The notes under the pieces are model-generated. The model saw only the letters and a program-made list of their open reading frames with translations, was not told the DNA's origin and searched no databases. From Dyella sp. ASV24 (GTDB lineage Bacteria > Pseudomonadota > Gammaproteobacteria > Xanthomonadales > Rhodanobacteraceae), in assembly GCF_016428905.1 (NCBI RefSeq), contig NZ_JAELTQ010000044.1, positions 1 to 33,249 of the forward strand: a stretch of 33,249 nt of DNA, given 5' to 3'. Below, one piece after another: positions 1-8,082 of the stretch. Position numbers and translations under genes: made by a program. Positions within the stretch are counted from its first letter, which is position 1, and each line of letters starts with the position of its first letter.

Positions 1-19
1 GCTGGATACCTCTCGCTGG

Positions 20-1045
20 GTGAGCAGCTTGTCGGCGGACGAACTCCAGGCGCGCTCCAAGAAAACGGCGCAAGCCAAGCGGCGCTCCGTGTCCGCCATC
101 ATCGCTTGCTACAAGGATGAGCCAGCTATCCCGGTCATGCATCGTCGCCTGACCGACACATTCAACAAGCTCGGCATCGATTACGAAATTATCTTCGTGA
201 ATGACGGTAGCCCTGACGACAGCGCTGAGCAGATCCGCAAGCTGTCAGAGTCCGATCCACACGTTATTGGCATCACGCACTCGCGCAACTTCGGATCGCA
301 GATGGCGTTCCGAAGCGGCATGGAGCTGGCCTCCAAGGATGCCGTCGTGCTGCTGGACGGAGATCTGCAGGATCCGCCGGAACTCATCGAGTCGTTCTAT
401 GCGGAGTGGGAGAAGGGATACGACGTCGTTTATGGGCGACGCGTGCAACGCGAAATGCCGTGGCACTGGGGGCTTCTGTACAAGGCTTTCTATCGCGTGT
501 TCGCTGCCTTCAGCTATGTCAGGATTCCATTGGACGCCGGCGATTTCTCCCTGATCGACCGCAAGGTGGTGAAGTGGCTGCTGGCATGCACCGAGCGTGA
601 TCTGTTCATGCGTGGCCTGCGTGCCTATGTGGGCTTCAAGCAGACGGGTGTGGACTACGTTCGACCGGAGCGCATGTTCGGCCGCACGACCAACACGCTG
701 TCGAAAAATATCGACTGGGCGAAGAAGGGCATCTTCTCTTTCAGCAATGTGCCGCTCACCTTGTTGACCACCACCGGCATGGTCCTGTTGGGGTTTTCAG
801 TGCTGGCAGCGCTGACGGTGGCCATCTTGCGCATCGTATGGCCCGACATTGCGCCGCGCGGTATCACCACGTTGTTGATCAGCGTGCTGATGTTCGGCTC
901 ACTGAATCTGTTCGGCATTGGCCTGGTCGGCGAGTACATCGGCAAGATCATGATCGAGGTAAAGGGCCGTCCACGCTTGATTCGCTCGGCGCTCATACGC
1001 CACGGCGTTGTCACCGACCAGGCGAGCGGCCCCGCGCAGCGATAG
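20..1045 (+). CDS. GtrB-like family 2 glycosyltransferase (polyprenyl-phosphate sugar transferase)
   Basis: Probably transfers a sugar from a nucleotide donor to a polyprenyl phosphate at the inner face of the cytoplasmic membrane, supplying a lipid-linked sugar for surface-glycan modification. The protein has a GT-A domain (about residues 22-240) with an N-terminal SAIIACYKDE strand, VNDGSPDDS at 60-68 and the DxD-type LLDGDLQDPPE at 111-121. Two membrane helices follow (about 245-270 and 283-307), as in the DPM1/GtrB/ArnC group. The GTG at 20 is the first start in the window, but the frame is open back to base 1, so the true start may lie upstream. A methyltransferase and a GtrA-like gene follow on the same strand with short gaps, which supports an operon. 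The family is secure; the sugar is unknown. Confidence 0.88.
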   Translation: MSSLSADELQARSKKTAQAKRRSVSAIIACYKDEPAIPVMHRRLTDTFNKLGIDYEIIFVNDGSPDDSAEQIRKLSESDPHVIGITHSRNFGSQMAFRSGMELASKDAVVLLDGDLQDPPELIESFYAEWEKGYDVVYGRRVQREMPWHWGLLYKAFYRVFAAFSYVRIPLDAGDFSLIDRKVVKWLLACTERDLFMRGLRAYVGFKQTGVDYVRPERMFGRTTNTLSKNIDWAKKGIFSFSNVPLTLLTTTGMVLLGFSVLAALTVAILRIVWPDIAPRGITTLLISVLMFGSLNLFGIGLVGEYIGKIMIEVKGRPRLIRSALIRHGVVTDQASGPAQR

Positions 1046-1057
1046 CACGCATGGGGC

Positions 1058-2041
1058 ATGCCCCACCCATCAAGGCACAACAAGCGGTTTATGGAACACA
1101 ACTCTCCAGCGAAGGACACTCCGCAACTCGACGACCGCCTCCCTCGGCCGTGTCCTGTTTGCCGTGCGTTTCCCGATAAGCCGGAAATCTTCCTGGAGGA
1201 GCGATTGGATGCGTCGCGCCTCAATGCGTACAGCTTCGCGTCGCGAAAGACGCCCGAGTATCTGTGCCACCAGATGCTGCGCTGCCCGGAGTGCGATGTC
1301 GTCTACGTGGATCGGCCGCCGTCGCAGGGTGCGCTGGCGGAGGCGTATCACGCCGCGGATTACGACAGCACGGAAGAGGCCAACGATGCAGCGAAGAGTT
1401 ACATCAGTGCTTTCACTTCCGTGCTCAACCGCCTGGAGAAGGGCGACGCATTGGAGATCGGCACCGGCACGGGCATTTTCCTGGAGGAGTTGGCGGGCAT
1501 CGGCTTCCAGCGCGTGGCGGGCATCGAGCCTTCAACGGCCGCCATTGCGGCAGCTCCCGCGAATCGGAAGCCATGGATTCGCGAAGGCATCTTTGTCGAA
1601 CAGGATTACCAGCCCGAATCGTTCGACCTGGTGTGTTGCTTCATGACCATGGAGCACGTGCGCGAGCCACGTGAGATCGCCGAGTCTGTGCTCAGGTTGC
1701 TCAAGCCAGGCGGCGCCTTTCTTACCGTTACGCACGATTACCGCAGCCCGGTAAACCGTTTGCTGGGGCGGCGCTCGCCCATCGTGGACATCGAGCATAT
1801 GCAGTTGTTCTCGCAGCCCAGTATCAAGGCGTTGTTCGAGCGTTCGGGTTTCGTCGATGTGCAGGCGCGCCCTTTTGCGAATCGGTATTCGGTGCGTTAC
1901 TGGAGTCGGCTCATGCCGCTGCCAGCGGCGATCAAGACCCCTGTTCAGTCGACCCTGTCCGCGCTGGGTCTGGGCAAGCTGAAAGTATCCATCAATGTCG
2001 GCAACACGGCCGCCGTCGGCTTCAAGCCGATAACGCGATGA
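1058..2041 (+). CDS. Class I SAM-dependent methyltransferase with N-terminal zinc-ribbon-like motif
   Basis: Likely transfers a methyl group from S-adenosylmethionine to a small molecule or sugar. The N-terminus carries two Cys pairs, CPVC and CPEC, about 41 residues apart, resembling the zinc-binding head of some sugar C-methyltransferases and related enzymes. The Rossmann core shows motif I LEIGTGTG followed by the acidic-loop motif GIEPS, and a later LLKPGG motif typical of Methyltransf_11/23 enzymes. The ATG at 1058 gives 327 residues; an in-frame ATG at 1091 (MEHNSPAK) is an equally plausible start, and neither has a good Shine-Dalgarno sequence. It sits 12 bases after the glycosyltransferase and 13 before the GtrA-like gene, so co-transcription is likely. 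The substrate cannot be read from sequence; a glycan or nucleotide sugar is inferred from context. Confidence 0.82.
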   Translation: MPHPSRHNKRFMEHNSPAKDTPQLDDRLPRPCPVCRAFPDKPEIFLEERLDASRLNAYSFASRKTPEYLCHQMLRCPECDVVYVDRPPSQGALAEAYHAADYDSTEEANDAAKSYISAFTSVLNRLEKGDALEIGTGTGIFLEELAGIGFQRVAGIEPSTAAIAAAPANRKPWIREGIFVEQDYQPESFDLVCCFMTMEHVREPREIAESVLRLLKPGGAFLTVTHDYRSPVNRLLGRRSPIVDIEHMQLFSQPSIKALFERSGFVDVQARPFANRYSVRYWSRLMPLPAAIKTPVQSTLSALGLGKLKVSINVGNTAAVGFKPITR

Positions 2042-2054
2042 AGCGGTCGTCGAC

Positions 2055-2432
2055 GTGACCGAGTGGAAGCGTTTCGCGAGGTTCTTGCTCGTCGGTGGGC
2101 TCAACACCTTGTTTGGCTTTGTCGCTTATTCGGCCTTCGTGCTGTTGCACAGCCCGCCCTGGCTTGCGCTGCTGGGCGGCAATATCGCTGGCATGCTATT
2201 CAACTTCTTCACCACGGGGCATTTCGTCTTTCTTGACCTGTCGGCCTCGCGGTTGCCAAGGTTTGTCGCCGCTTATCTCTTCGTCTATGGCTTGAACCTT
2301 GTGCTTATCGGCCGACTCACCGCGCTGACGCATAGCCTCATTGTCAGCCAGGCGTGCCTGGCGCCGATCATGGCGGTGGTTTCGTATGTGTTGTTGTCAC
2401 GCCTTGTCTTTCGCAAGGGGAGCGGCAACTAG
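2055..2432 (+). CDS. GtrA-like small membrane protein
   Basis: A 125-residue integral membrane protein with four hydrophobic segments and the N-terminal RFLLVGGLNTLFGF motif of the GtrA family (RF.lvG..nT...). GtrA-type proteins are thought to help move polyprenyl-phosphate-linked sugars across the cytoplasmic membrane for O-antigen or teichoic-acid glycosylation. The start is GTG at 2055, 13 bases after the methyltransferase stop. The GtrB-like glycosyltransferase two genes upstream is the expected partner. The C-terminus LVFRKGSGN is typical of the family. Family assignment is strong; the flippase role comes from family knowledge. Confidence 0.88.
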   Translation: MTEWKRFARFLLVGGLNTLFGFVAYSAFVLLHSPPWLALLGGNIAGMLFNFFTTGHFVFLDLSASRLPRFVAAYLFVYGLNLVLIGRLTALTHSLIVSQACLAPIMAVVSYVLLSRLVFRKGSGN

Positions 2433-2467
2433 GTGCAATGAGCGCAGGCGCGACATAAACGCGGCGC

Positions 2468-3235
2468 TCAACTGGCCGTTCGTGCGATGCGACGAGCTCG
2501 TACAAAGTAGCCCAGCGGATCTTCCCTGGAGCCCAGCCCCAAGGCCATGGACATCCATGCCGCGCCAATGAACGCCACCGTCAACGGCGCGCAGAGCAAG
2601 GCGAGCGGCGTTGTCCACAGGGCATGCACTGTCACACGCCGTGGAACCAGTCGAACGGTAAGCACGACCAGCTTGCTTGCGATGGCAGCCACGTCATTGC
2701 CGCGCTCTGCGATGTCTATGCGCTCGAATGCATGGTTGCTCAGCAGCGCTTCCAGCCTTTCGCGCGTAAAGCGGTGATAGTCGTGGGGAATGTGATGCCG
2801 CCTCGCGGACCAGGGCACGCTCAACAACAGGGTCGCATGGTCTGCGAGCACGCGCGCCATTTCTGCGACGCACAACTCGGGATCCTCGGTATGCTCCAGT
2901 ACCTCGATACAGAGTGCGCCATTGAACGTCGCGTCGGCGAAGGGCATGACGGTACCGTCGTAGTACGTAATGTCCTTGCGATCAGGGTGCATGCCGAACT
3001 CACCCGCGTTGCCGACATCAAGTCCCTGGTAGCTCGCCGTGGCGGGCAACCATTCGCGCCACGGCGACTCGCCCGCGCCAACATCGAGCACCTTGCCGCT
3101 CAAGGCTGCCATGCCGGGGCGCAGGTACTGGACGATGGTGCCTAGCTGCAGGTCAATCAGGCACCGGAGCCTGAAGAGCCAAGGGTTGGCGGACGGTGGT
3201 GATACTGCAATGGGCTTGAACTTTTCGTCTTGCAT
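2468..3235 (-). CDS. Class I SAM-dependent methyltransferase with C-terminal hydrophobic segment
   Basis: A 255-residue Methyltransf_11-type enzyme. Motif I is VLDVGAGE (residues 49-56), GLDVG follows at about 71-75, the motif IV region is CIEVLEHTEDPE (about 109-120), and a post-motif LLLSVPW strand is followed by HIPHDYHRFT, a signature often seen in glycan-cluster methyltransferases. A hydrophobic stretch near 202-233 may anchor the enzyme to the membrane. It is convergent with the GtrA-like gene (35-base gap) and divergent from the large membrane protein at 3390. Context suggests methylation of a surface glycan or lipid-linked intermediate; the substrate is unknown. Confidence 0.8.
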   Translation of the reverse strand: MQDEKFKPIAVSPPSANPWLFRLRCLIDLQLGTIVQYLRPGMAALSGKVLDVGAGESPWREWLPATASYQGLDVGNAGEFGMHPDRKDITYYDGTVMPFADATFNGALCIEVLEHTEDPELCVAEMARVLADHATLLLSVPWSARRHHIPHDYHRFTRERLEALLSNHAFERIDIAERGNDVAAIASKLVVLTVRLVPRRVTVHALWTTPLALLCAPLTVAFIGAAWMSMALGLGSREDPLGYFVRARRIARTAS

Positions 3236-3389
3236 GGACGTCTCGTGGCGGAGCTCGGGTACCGGCAGATGGATTGGTACCGGAATGGAGGCCGAGGCAC
3301 CTTACAATACCGCGCCGTCGGGCCGAATCCATCGATACTGCGGCCCGCCCATCGTGACCCGGACCACCCGCCATGCCCGTTTCGTGCCT

Positions 3390-5462
3390 ATGACCTATTT
3401 CCGTTCGTCGCATTGGCTGCCGTGGCTAGCCTTCGTCATGACGGTGACGCTATTCATCGATGTGCTGCTGGTGCTCTCCGGCGTAACACCCGGCGTTAGG
3501 CAGATGTCTGCCCCGCTGGCGGGCGTGCTGGTAACGACGCTGACCGGCGCCTTGCTGCTGGATCTCGCCGGTACCACCGCGGTGGCAGCGTTGCCCGCCG
3601 CTCTGGTTGTCGGTGCGGGTGTGCTGATGTCCGTGCTGTTGCTACTGGCGGTGCTGCTCGATGTCACGGCGCAAACGGCGTTCCTCATCTGGACCGCTTG
3701 CCTGGTGATGGTCATGGTCGCCATTCCCCGCTTCCGCCGGTGGCGACCGGCACCATCGTCGTGGACGGATGTAGGTGCAACGGTTTGTCTGGCGGCGCTG
3801 ATCGGGTTCTTCTGCAGGGATATGGCGGCCTTCATGCCGGCGGCGCTTCACAACGCGCCCATGCCGGCGTGGAGCGATTACTTCGTCCACGGCACCAACA
3901 TCGCTTCCTTCGGCGATCCGTTGGCGATCAAGGAGGGCAATATCCTGTTGGCGAACACGCGTCGCCCGCTCTATCACTATGGTTCGTACCTTCTGGCGGG
4001 GGCACTTCAGCCATCGTCGGGTCTGTCAGGTCTGGGGCTGGCGTTGGCAACCATGCAGCCGCAGAGCCTGCTGATAGGGGCGTTAGGCCTCTACGCGCTG
4101 ATTGCGCAGTTGTCTGGACGCGCGATTGCGCTGATCGCCGTACTTTGCATCGCCTGTCTTCCGGGCCCATCCCGCTATTGGATGCAGAACGGTTTCTACG
4201 ATTTCCATTGGTTGCTCTATGCAGCGCCTGGTTCGGGCTATGCCATCGGTGTCGGCATGGCATCGGCGTTGTGCGTGCAGGAAGGTGGTCGGGCAAAACG
4301 ACTAGGGCCCCATTTGCTGGGCCTGCTGCTCTTGTTGTCGATCTCGATGATCCGGCTTCATATGTTCGCGCTGCTTGCTCCTGCGCTCGCGGGCACGTGG
4401 GCGATCATCGTCTGGCGTGCGCCAGTAAGGCGCAAATGGCCGGTTGTGCTCGGGTGCTTTGCACTGGTGCTCGCCGCTGCTGTCGCGCTGCTCGCGTGGC
4501 GATCGGATCTTCGTGAGCTCTTCCACTCGGTGCAATACGTCAAGGATGTGCTGGCCTTCGGCCCGCCTCGTTTCCAGGCGTTCTATCACCAGCAGGAAGG
4601 CTGGATGCCTATGGCGCTGCAGCTTGTGTTAGTGCTGGCTCTGGCATTGGTGTTTGGTCTGGCTGGGTTCGCCGTGATATTGCCGGTCGTTGTCTTTCTG
4701 TGGGTGCGTGCGAGGCGGTGGGCCGAGTTCGACTGGTTTCCGTGGGCCCTCTGCGGCACCTACGTGCTTTTGATTCTGCTGGGCCCTACGTGGCTCAACA
4801 CCGATGCATCCGAGCTTAAGCACCGACATTTCCTGTTGCTCTATGCCGCCGTGGGCTCATGGTGTGTCGCACGTGCGCTGCAGCTTGTTACCGTCGTGGC
4901 GTGGGACCAAGCAAAAGTGGAACGTGTCGCATTGCTGGTGTTCGCGCTGACGATATCGTTGGTCATGATCGGCGGACACCGAGCCGAGCCAGGGCATCCG
5001 ATGGTGCGTTACATGCCATGGGCAGGCACGTTCTACAAGTCGCCCAACGAGCCCGGCCTTGCCCAGGCGGGCGCCTACATCCATAGCCACGCGGTGCCTG
5101 GTGACTTGTTGATGATGGGCGGGCAGGCGATGCGTGGATACATCATGAGCAGGCAGACCGAACTGGTCAGCCTTGCGGACGTCGCCGCCTATGTTGGACG
5201 CGTGGAACTGCTGGAGAAGCAGACCGGTCCCATGGCCGATGTTGCAGCCACTCGAAGTGCGGCGGTCGCCCGGGTCGAAGCGGCTACGTCATGGCCGGAG
5301 GCCTGCCGCCGCATGCGTGAGGTTGGCGTTCGCTGGTATGCGGAGAATCGCCAAGGGCTGCCCCAATGGGACACGGGCCGCGAGCATGCCGCGATGAACT
5401 CGGGCGACTTCGCTGTCTACGACGCGGGCACCCGTGATCAGGACCGGTGCGCGACGCTATAG
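3390..5462 (+). CDS. Large polytopic membrane protein, possible GT-C fold glycosyltransferase
   Basis: A protein of about 690 residues with roughly a dozen hydrophobic segments and a soluble C-terminal region of about 130 residues. I do not recognise a named family. Between early helices there is a hydrophilic stretch (about 155-200) containing AWSDYFVHGTN (D163, H167) and RPLYHYGSYL (H197), laid out like the first external loop of GT-C enzymes that use polyprenyl-linked donors. The frame is open well upstream, but the N-terminus becomes plausible only at ATG 3390 (MTYFRSSHW) or GTG 3384; upstream codons encode an Arg/Pro-rich stretch unlike a membrane protein. A GtrA/GtrB-like pair nearby suggests it could be the final glycosyltransferase. 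That role is inference. Confidence 0.72.
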   Translation: MTYFRSSHWLPWLAFVMTVTLFIDVLLVLSGVTPGVRQMSAPLAGVLVTTLTGALLLDLAGTTAVAALPAALVVGAGVLMSVLLLLAVLLDVTAQTAFLIWTACLVMVMVAIPRFRRWRPAPSSWTDVGATVCLAALIGFFCRDMAAFMPAALHNAPMPAWSDYFVHGTNIASFGDPLAIKEGNILLANTRRPLYHYGSYLLAGALQPSSGLSGLGLALATMQPQSLLIGALGLYALIAQLSGRAIALIAVLCIACLPGPSRYWMQNGFYDFHWLLYAAPGSGYAIGVGMASALCVQEGGRAKRLGPHLLGLLLLLSISMIRLHMFALLAPALAGTWAIIVWRAPVRRKWPVVLGCFALVLAAAVALLAWRSDLRELFHSVQYVKDVLAFGPPRFQAFYHQQEGWMPMALQLVLVLALALVFGLAGFAVILPVVVFLWVRARRWAEFDWFPWALCGTYVLLILLGPTWLNTDASELKHRHFLLLYAAVGSWCVARALQLVTVVAWDQAKVERVALLVFALTISLVMIGGHRAEPGHPMVRYMPWAGTFYKSPNEPGLAQAGAYIHSHAVPGDLLMMGGQAMRGYIMSRQTELVSLADVAAYVGRVELLEKQTGPMADVAATRSAAVARVEAATSWPEACRRMREVGVRWYAENRQGLPQWDTGREHAAMNSGDFAVYDAGTRDQDRCATL

Positions 5463-5483
5463 AGTGACAAAACGCGACGGCTC

Positions 5484-5507
5484 GACGGTGCGTGACGTCG
5501 CACCGTC
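5484..5507. terminator. Hairpin between convergent genes
   Basis: A perfect 9-bp inverted repeat (GACGGTGCG and CGCACCGTC) around a 6-base loop lies between the membrane-protein stop at 5462 and the gntR stop at 5513. There is no clear T-tract on either side, so it may be a weak bidirectional terminator or an mRNA 3'-end stabiliser. Confidence 0.5.
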
Positions 5508-5512
5508 AACGA

Positions 5513-6265
5513 TCAATCCGTCTGCAGCTCCGCCACAAAGTCGTAGATGTCGCCGCGATACCACGAGGTGGTGAATTCCACCACGCGGCCGTCATCGAGA
5601 AAGCTGCGACGTTCGATGTTGAGCCCAGCGCTGCCAGCGGGCACGTGAAGCAGACGCGCCTGCTGCGCGCCAAGCGATACGGCGCGCAGGCGCTGCAGTG
5701 CACGCCGCGGGCGCGCGCCTAGCGTTTCAAGGATCTGGTAAAGCGAATCCTGCACGATGGTCGGGTCGGGCAGGATGCTGGCGGGCACCACGCTGCGCTC
5801 GATGGCCAAAGGTTCTTCCTTTGCATAGCGCACGCGATGCAGGCGCGCCACCAGCACGCCCGGCGACAGGTTGAGCGCCATCGATTCTTCGGGCGTTACT
5901 TCGCCAATGATCCGCTCGGAGAATTCGGAGCGTGGATTGAGGCCGCGCGCGCGCAAGTCTTCCGTGAAACTGGTGAGGCGCGACATCGGCTTGATGATGC
6001 GCTCGGCAACAAAGGTGCCCGCGCCGTGGCGCTGGTTGAGCAGGCCCTCTTCCACCAGGCCGGAGATCGCCTTGCGCACCGTTACGCGTGATAGCTGGAG
6101 CAGGCGGGAAAGATCGCGCTCGCTGGGCAGTGCCTGGCCCGGTTCGATATCGCGGTGCTCCACCACGTTGCGGATAGCCCTGCGCAAGCGCAGATAGGCC
6201 AGCGGCTGACTGGTGGCGGGGTCGCGGCTGAGCCGGCGGTATTCGTTGACGAGGGCGGTTTCCAT
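5513..6265 (-). CDS. GntR-family transcriptional regulator (HutC/UTRA subfamily), likely local regulator of the Entner-Doudoroff operon
   Basis: A 250-residue one-component regulator. The N-terminal winged helix-turn-helix (about 15-80) contains PLAYLRLRRAIRN, the conserved GQALPSERDLSRLLQLSRVT block and the wing GLLNQRHGAGTFVAE. The rest is a UTRA effector domain ending in YRGDIYDFVAELQ, the usual HutC-type finish. UTRA domains commonly bind phosphorylated sugars or similar metabolites. I chose ATG 6265 (METALVNEYR); the frame is open to 6301, but the extra 12 residues are encoded by the operator-like repeats. It is divergent from zwf with a 219-bp shared regulatory region. Control of zwf-pgl-edd-eda and autoregulation are inferred from position and from TGGTA/TACCA half-sites. 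The effector is unknown; 6-phosphogluconate or KDPG are natural guesses. Confidence 0.88.
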   Translation of the reverse strand: METALVNEYRRLSRDPATSQPLAYLRLRRAIRNVVEHRDIEPGQALPSERDLSRLLQLSRVTVRKAISGLVEEGLLNQRHGAGTFVAERIIKPMSRLTSFTEDLRARGLNPRSEFSERIIGEVTPEESMALNLSPGVLVARLHRVRYAKEEPLAIERSVVPASILPDPTIVQDSLYQILETLGARPRRALQRLRAVSLGAQQARLLHVPAGSAGLNIERRSFLDDGRVVEFTTSWYRGDIYDFVAELQTD

Positions 6266-6292
6266 ACCTAAACGATACCAATGACCATACCA
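6264..6292. promoter_or_regulatory. Three phased ATACC half-sites over the gntR start (putative autoregulatory operator)
   Basis: ATACC occurs at 6264, 6275 and 6287 (the last two extend to ATACCA), spaced 11 and 12 bases apart, so all three lie on roughly one face of the helix. The first overlaps the chosen gntR start codon at 6265. The reverse complement, TGGTAT, matches half-sites on the zwf side. Binding by the adjacent GntR protein is inferred. Confidence 0.5.
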
Positions 6293-6388
6293 ATTTGGCA
6301 ATCGACTGTTTTGCTGCGGCTTTTGGGTGGTACCAGTTTTGCTGGCGAATCCTTGTCCAATAACGGTCCACAGCGGGCCGTCGGGGAA

Positions 6389-6414
6389 CTGGTGTTGTCT
6401 GGTATGTCACTGGT
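6389..6414. promoter_or_regulatory. Three phased CTGGT half-sites upstream of zwf (putative operator)
   Basis: CTGGT occurs at 6389, 6399 and 6410, spaced 10 and 11 bases; the second and third extend to TGGTAT and TGGTAC. They are inverted relative to the ATACC set at 6264-6292. A palindromic TGGTACCA at 6328-6335 lies between the two sets. GntR/HutC proteins generally recognise short dyads of this type, so these are candidate sites for the divergently encoded regulator. Confidence 0.45.
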
Positions 6415-6433
6415 ACGATCAGTGGGCAACGTA

Positions 6434-6451
6434 CGTGGTATGCATGCCACG
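6434..6451. promoter_or_regulatory. 18-bp near-perfect palindrome upstream of zwf
   Basis: CGTGGTATGCATGCCACG is symmetric except for one position pair (6439/6446). It contains the TGGTAT half-site seen elsewhere in this intergenic region and lies about 34 bases before the zwf start. Binding here would be well placed to block transcription or promoter clearance. Confidence 0.5.
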
Positions 6452-6484
6452 CACGGCCCCACGTATCGCCTTGAGGTGACTGAA

Positions 6485-7948
6485 GTGACTGCTTCTTCCC
6501 AGCCGGTCGAGACTTTTGACCTGGTGATTTTCGGCGGCACCGGCGACCTTGCCCTGCGCAAGCTCCTGCCCGCGCTCTACCACCGTTACACGGATGGCCA
6601 GATTCCTGACGACAGCCGCATCATCGGTATTGCCCGCGAAGGCCTCGACGACGAGGGCTATCGCGACAACCTGCGCAAGGTGCTGGTGAAGGATGGCAAC
6701 GGCAAGAAGGTCGAAGACTTCCTGAAGCTGGTCAGTTACCGCCCGCTCGACGCACGCAAGAACGATGGCTGGGACGATTTCGCCACCTTGATGGGCAAGG
6801 ACGCAAACCGCATCCGCGTGTTCTACCTGTCCACCTCGCCCGATCTGTTCGTCGATATCTGCAACCGTCTGGGCAAGTACGACCTCAACAAGGGCAAGTC
6901 GCGCGTGGTGCTGGAAAAGCCCATCGGCCACGACTTGAAGAGCGCCAACCAGATCAACGACGACGTCGGCCGTTTCTTCGACGAGTCGCAGACCTTCCGC
7001 ATCGATCATTACCTCGGCAAAGAAACGGTGCAGAACCTGCTGGCGCTGCGCTTTGGCAATGCGCTGTTCGAGCCGCTGTGGAACGCCGAGCACATCGACC
7101 ACGTGCAGATCACCGTGGCTGAAACGCTGGGTGTGGGTCAGCGCGCGGGCTATTACGACCATGCCGGCGCGCTGCGCGACATGGTGCAGAACCACATTCT
7201 GCAATTGGTGTGCATGCTGGCGATGGAGCCGCCCTCCTCGCTTGCGCCCGACGCGGTGCGCGATGAGAAGCTCAAAGTGCTGCGCTCGCTCAAGCCGATT
7301 ACGGAAAGCAATGCCGCACAGCTCACCGTGCGCGGCCAGTACCGTGCGGGTTCGGCGGAAGGCCAGGCCGTGCCGGGTTATCTGGACGAGCTGAAGGATC
7401 ACAAGTCCAACACCGAGACGTTCGTGGCCGTGAAGGCCGAGATCGCCAACTGGCGTTGGGCCGGCGTGCCGTTCTATCTGCGCACGGGCAAGCGCCTGCC
7501 GGAGCGTGTCTCGGAAATCACCGTGGTGTTCAAGGCGGTGCCGCATTCCATCTTCGATGCCTCGGCGGGTCCGCTGGTGCAGAACCGCTTGGTGCTGCGC
7601 TTGCAGCCGGACGAAGACATCAAGCTGTGGCTCACCATCAAGCACCCGGGCCCGGGTGGTCTGCGCCTGCGTCATGTGCCGCTGGACATGAGCTTTGCCG
7701 AAGCCTTCGGCGCTTCGCAGCCCGATGCCTACGAGCGATTGCTGCTCGACGTCGTGCGCGGCAACCCCACCTTGTTCATGCGCCGCGACGAAGTGGAAGC
7801 CGCATGGCGCTGGGCCGATCCCATCCTCACCGCGTGGGCGGAGAGCGGCGAGTCGCCGCGCCCGTATACCTCGGGTACGTGGGGGCCGAGTGCTGCCGTG
7901 GCGCTGATCGAGCGCGATGGCCGCACCTGGAACGAGGACGGTGAGTAA
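6485..7948 (+). CDS. zwf: Glucose-6-phosphate 1-dehydrogenase
   Basis: Oxidises glucose-6-phosphate to 6-phosphoglucono-1,5-lactone with NAD(P)+, feeding the Entner-Doudoroff and pentose phosphate routes. The N-terminal Rossmann motif is FGGTGDLALRKLLPAL (about residues 16-31). The substrate-binding/catalytic signature RIDHYLGKE falls at 172-180, and EKPIGHD lies at about 144-150. GTG 6485 gives 487 residues, the usual family length, and is preceded by a good Shine-Dalgarno GAGGTGA at 6473-6479. The frame extends to 6281, but that part is operator DNA with no conserved protein sequence. It is first in zwf-pgl-edd-eda, opposite gntR. Confidence 0.96.
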   Translation: MTASSQPVETFDLVIFGGTGDLALRKLLPALYHRYTDGQIPDDSRIIGIAREGLDDEGYRDNLRKVLVKDGNGKKVEDFLKLVSYRPLDARKNDGWDDFATLMGKDANRIRVFYLSTSPDLFVDICNRLGKYDLNKGKSRVVLEKPIGHDLKSANQINDDVGRFFDESQTFRIDHYLGKETVQNLLALRFGNALFEPLWNAEHIDHVQITVAETLGVGQRAGYYDHAGALRDMVQNHILQLVCMLAMEPPSSLAPDAVRDEKLKVLRSLKPITESNAAQLTVRGQYRAGSAEGQAVPGYLDELKDHKSNTETFVAVKAEIANWRWAGVPFYLRTGKRLPERVSEITVVFKAVPHSIFDASAGPLVQNRLVLRLQPDEDIKLWLTIKHPGPGGLRLRHVPLDMSFAEAFGASQPDAYERLLLDVVRGNPTLFMRRDEVEAAWRWADPILTAWAESGESPRPYTSGTWGPSAAVALIERDGRTWNEDGE

Positions 7949-7972
7949 GCCTGCGTTGGGTTTGCTCAACAA

Positions 7973-8001
7973 CGATGCACGGGCGTTTCACCCGTGCATC
8001 G
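7973..8001 (+). other. Perfect 11-bp hairpin between zwf and pgl
   Basis: Arms CGATGCACGGG (7973-7983) and CCCGTGCATCG (7991-8001) enclose a 7-base loop, 24 bases after the zwf stop. There is no U-tract directly after it, so a simple intrinsic terminator is unlikely. A stabilising or processing structure that uncouples zwf from pgl levels is possible. Confidence 0.55.
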
Positions 8002-8082
8002 CAAGCCGGTCTTTAAACTCCAAGACCGCCATGTTTCTCCGCCACGCGTGTGTTCCCGCGCAGCTTCTGCACTTTGCCGACC

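Noticed and set aside
3039-3389. N-terminal extension of the large membrane protein to 3039
   Set aside because: Runs antisense through the methyltransferase 5' end. The first hydrophobic segment begins only after ATG 3390.
6281-6484. 68-residue N-terminal extension of zwf
   Set aside because: Covers operator-like repeats. GTG 6485 has a good ribosome binding site and gives the normal Zwf length.
6419-7972. 517-codon open frame on the - strand opposite zwf
   Set aside because: Antisense to a clearly conserved zwf. The peptide is His/Gln/Arg/Val-rich with no family motifs, as expected from G/C third-position bias.
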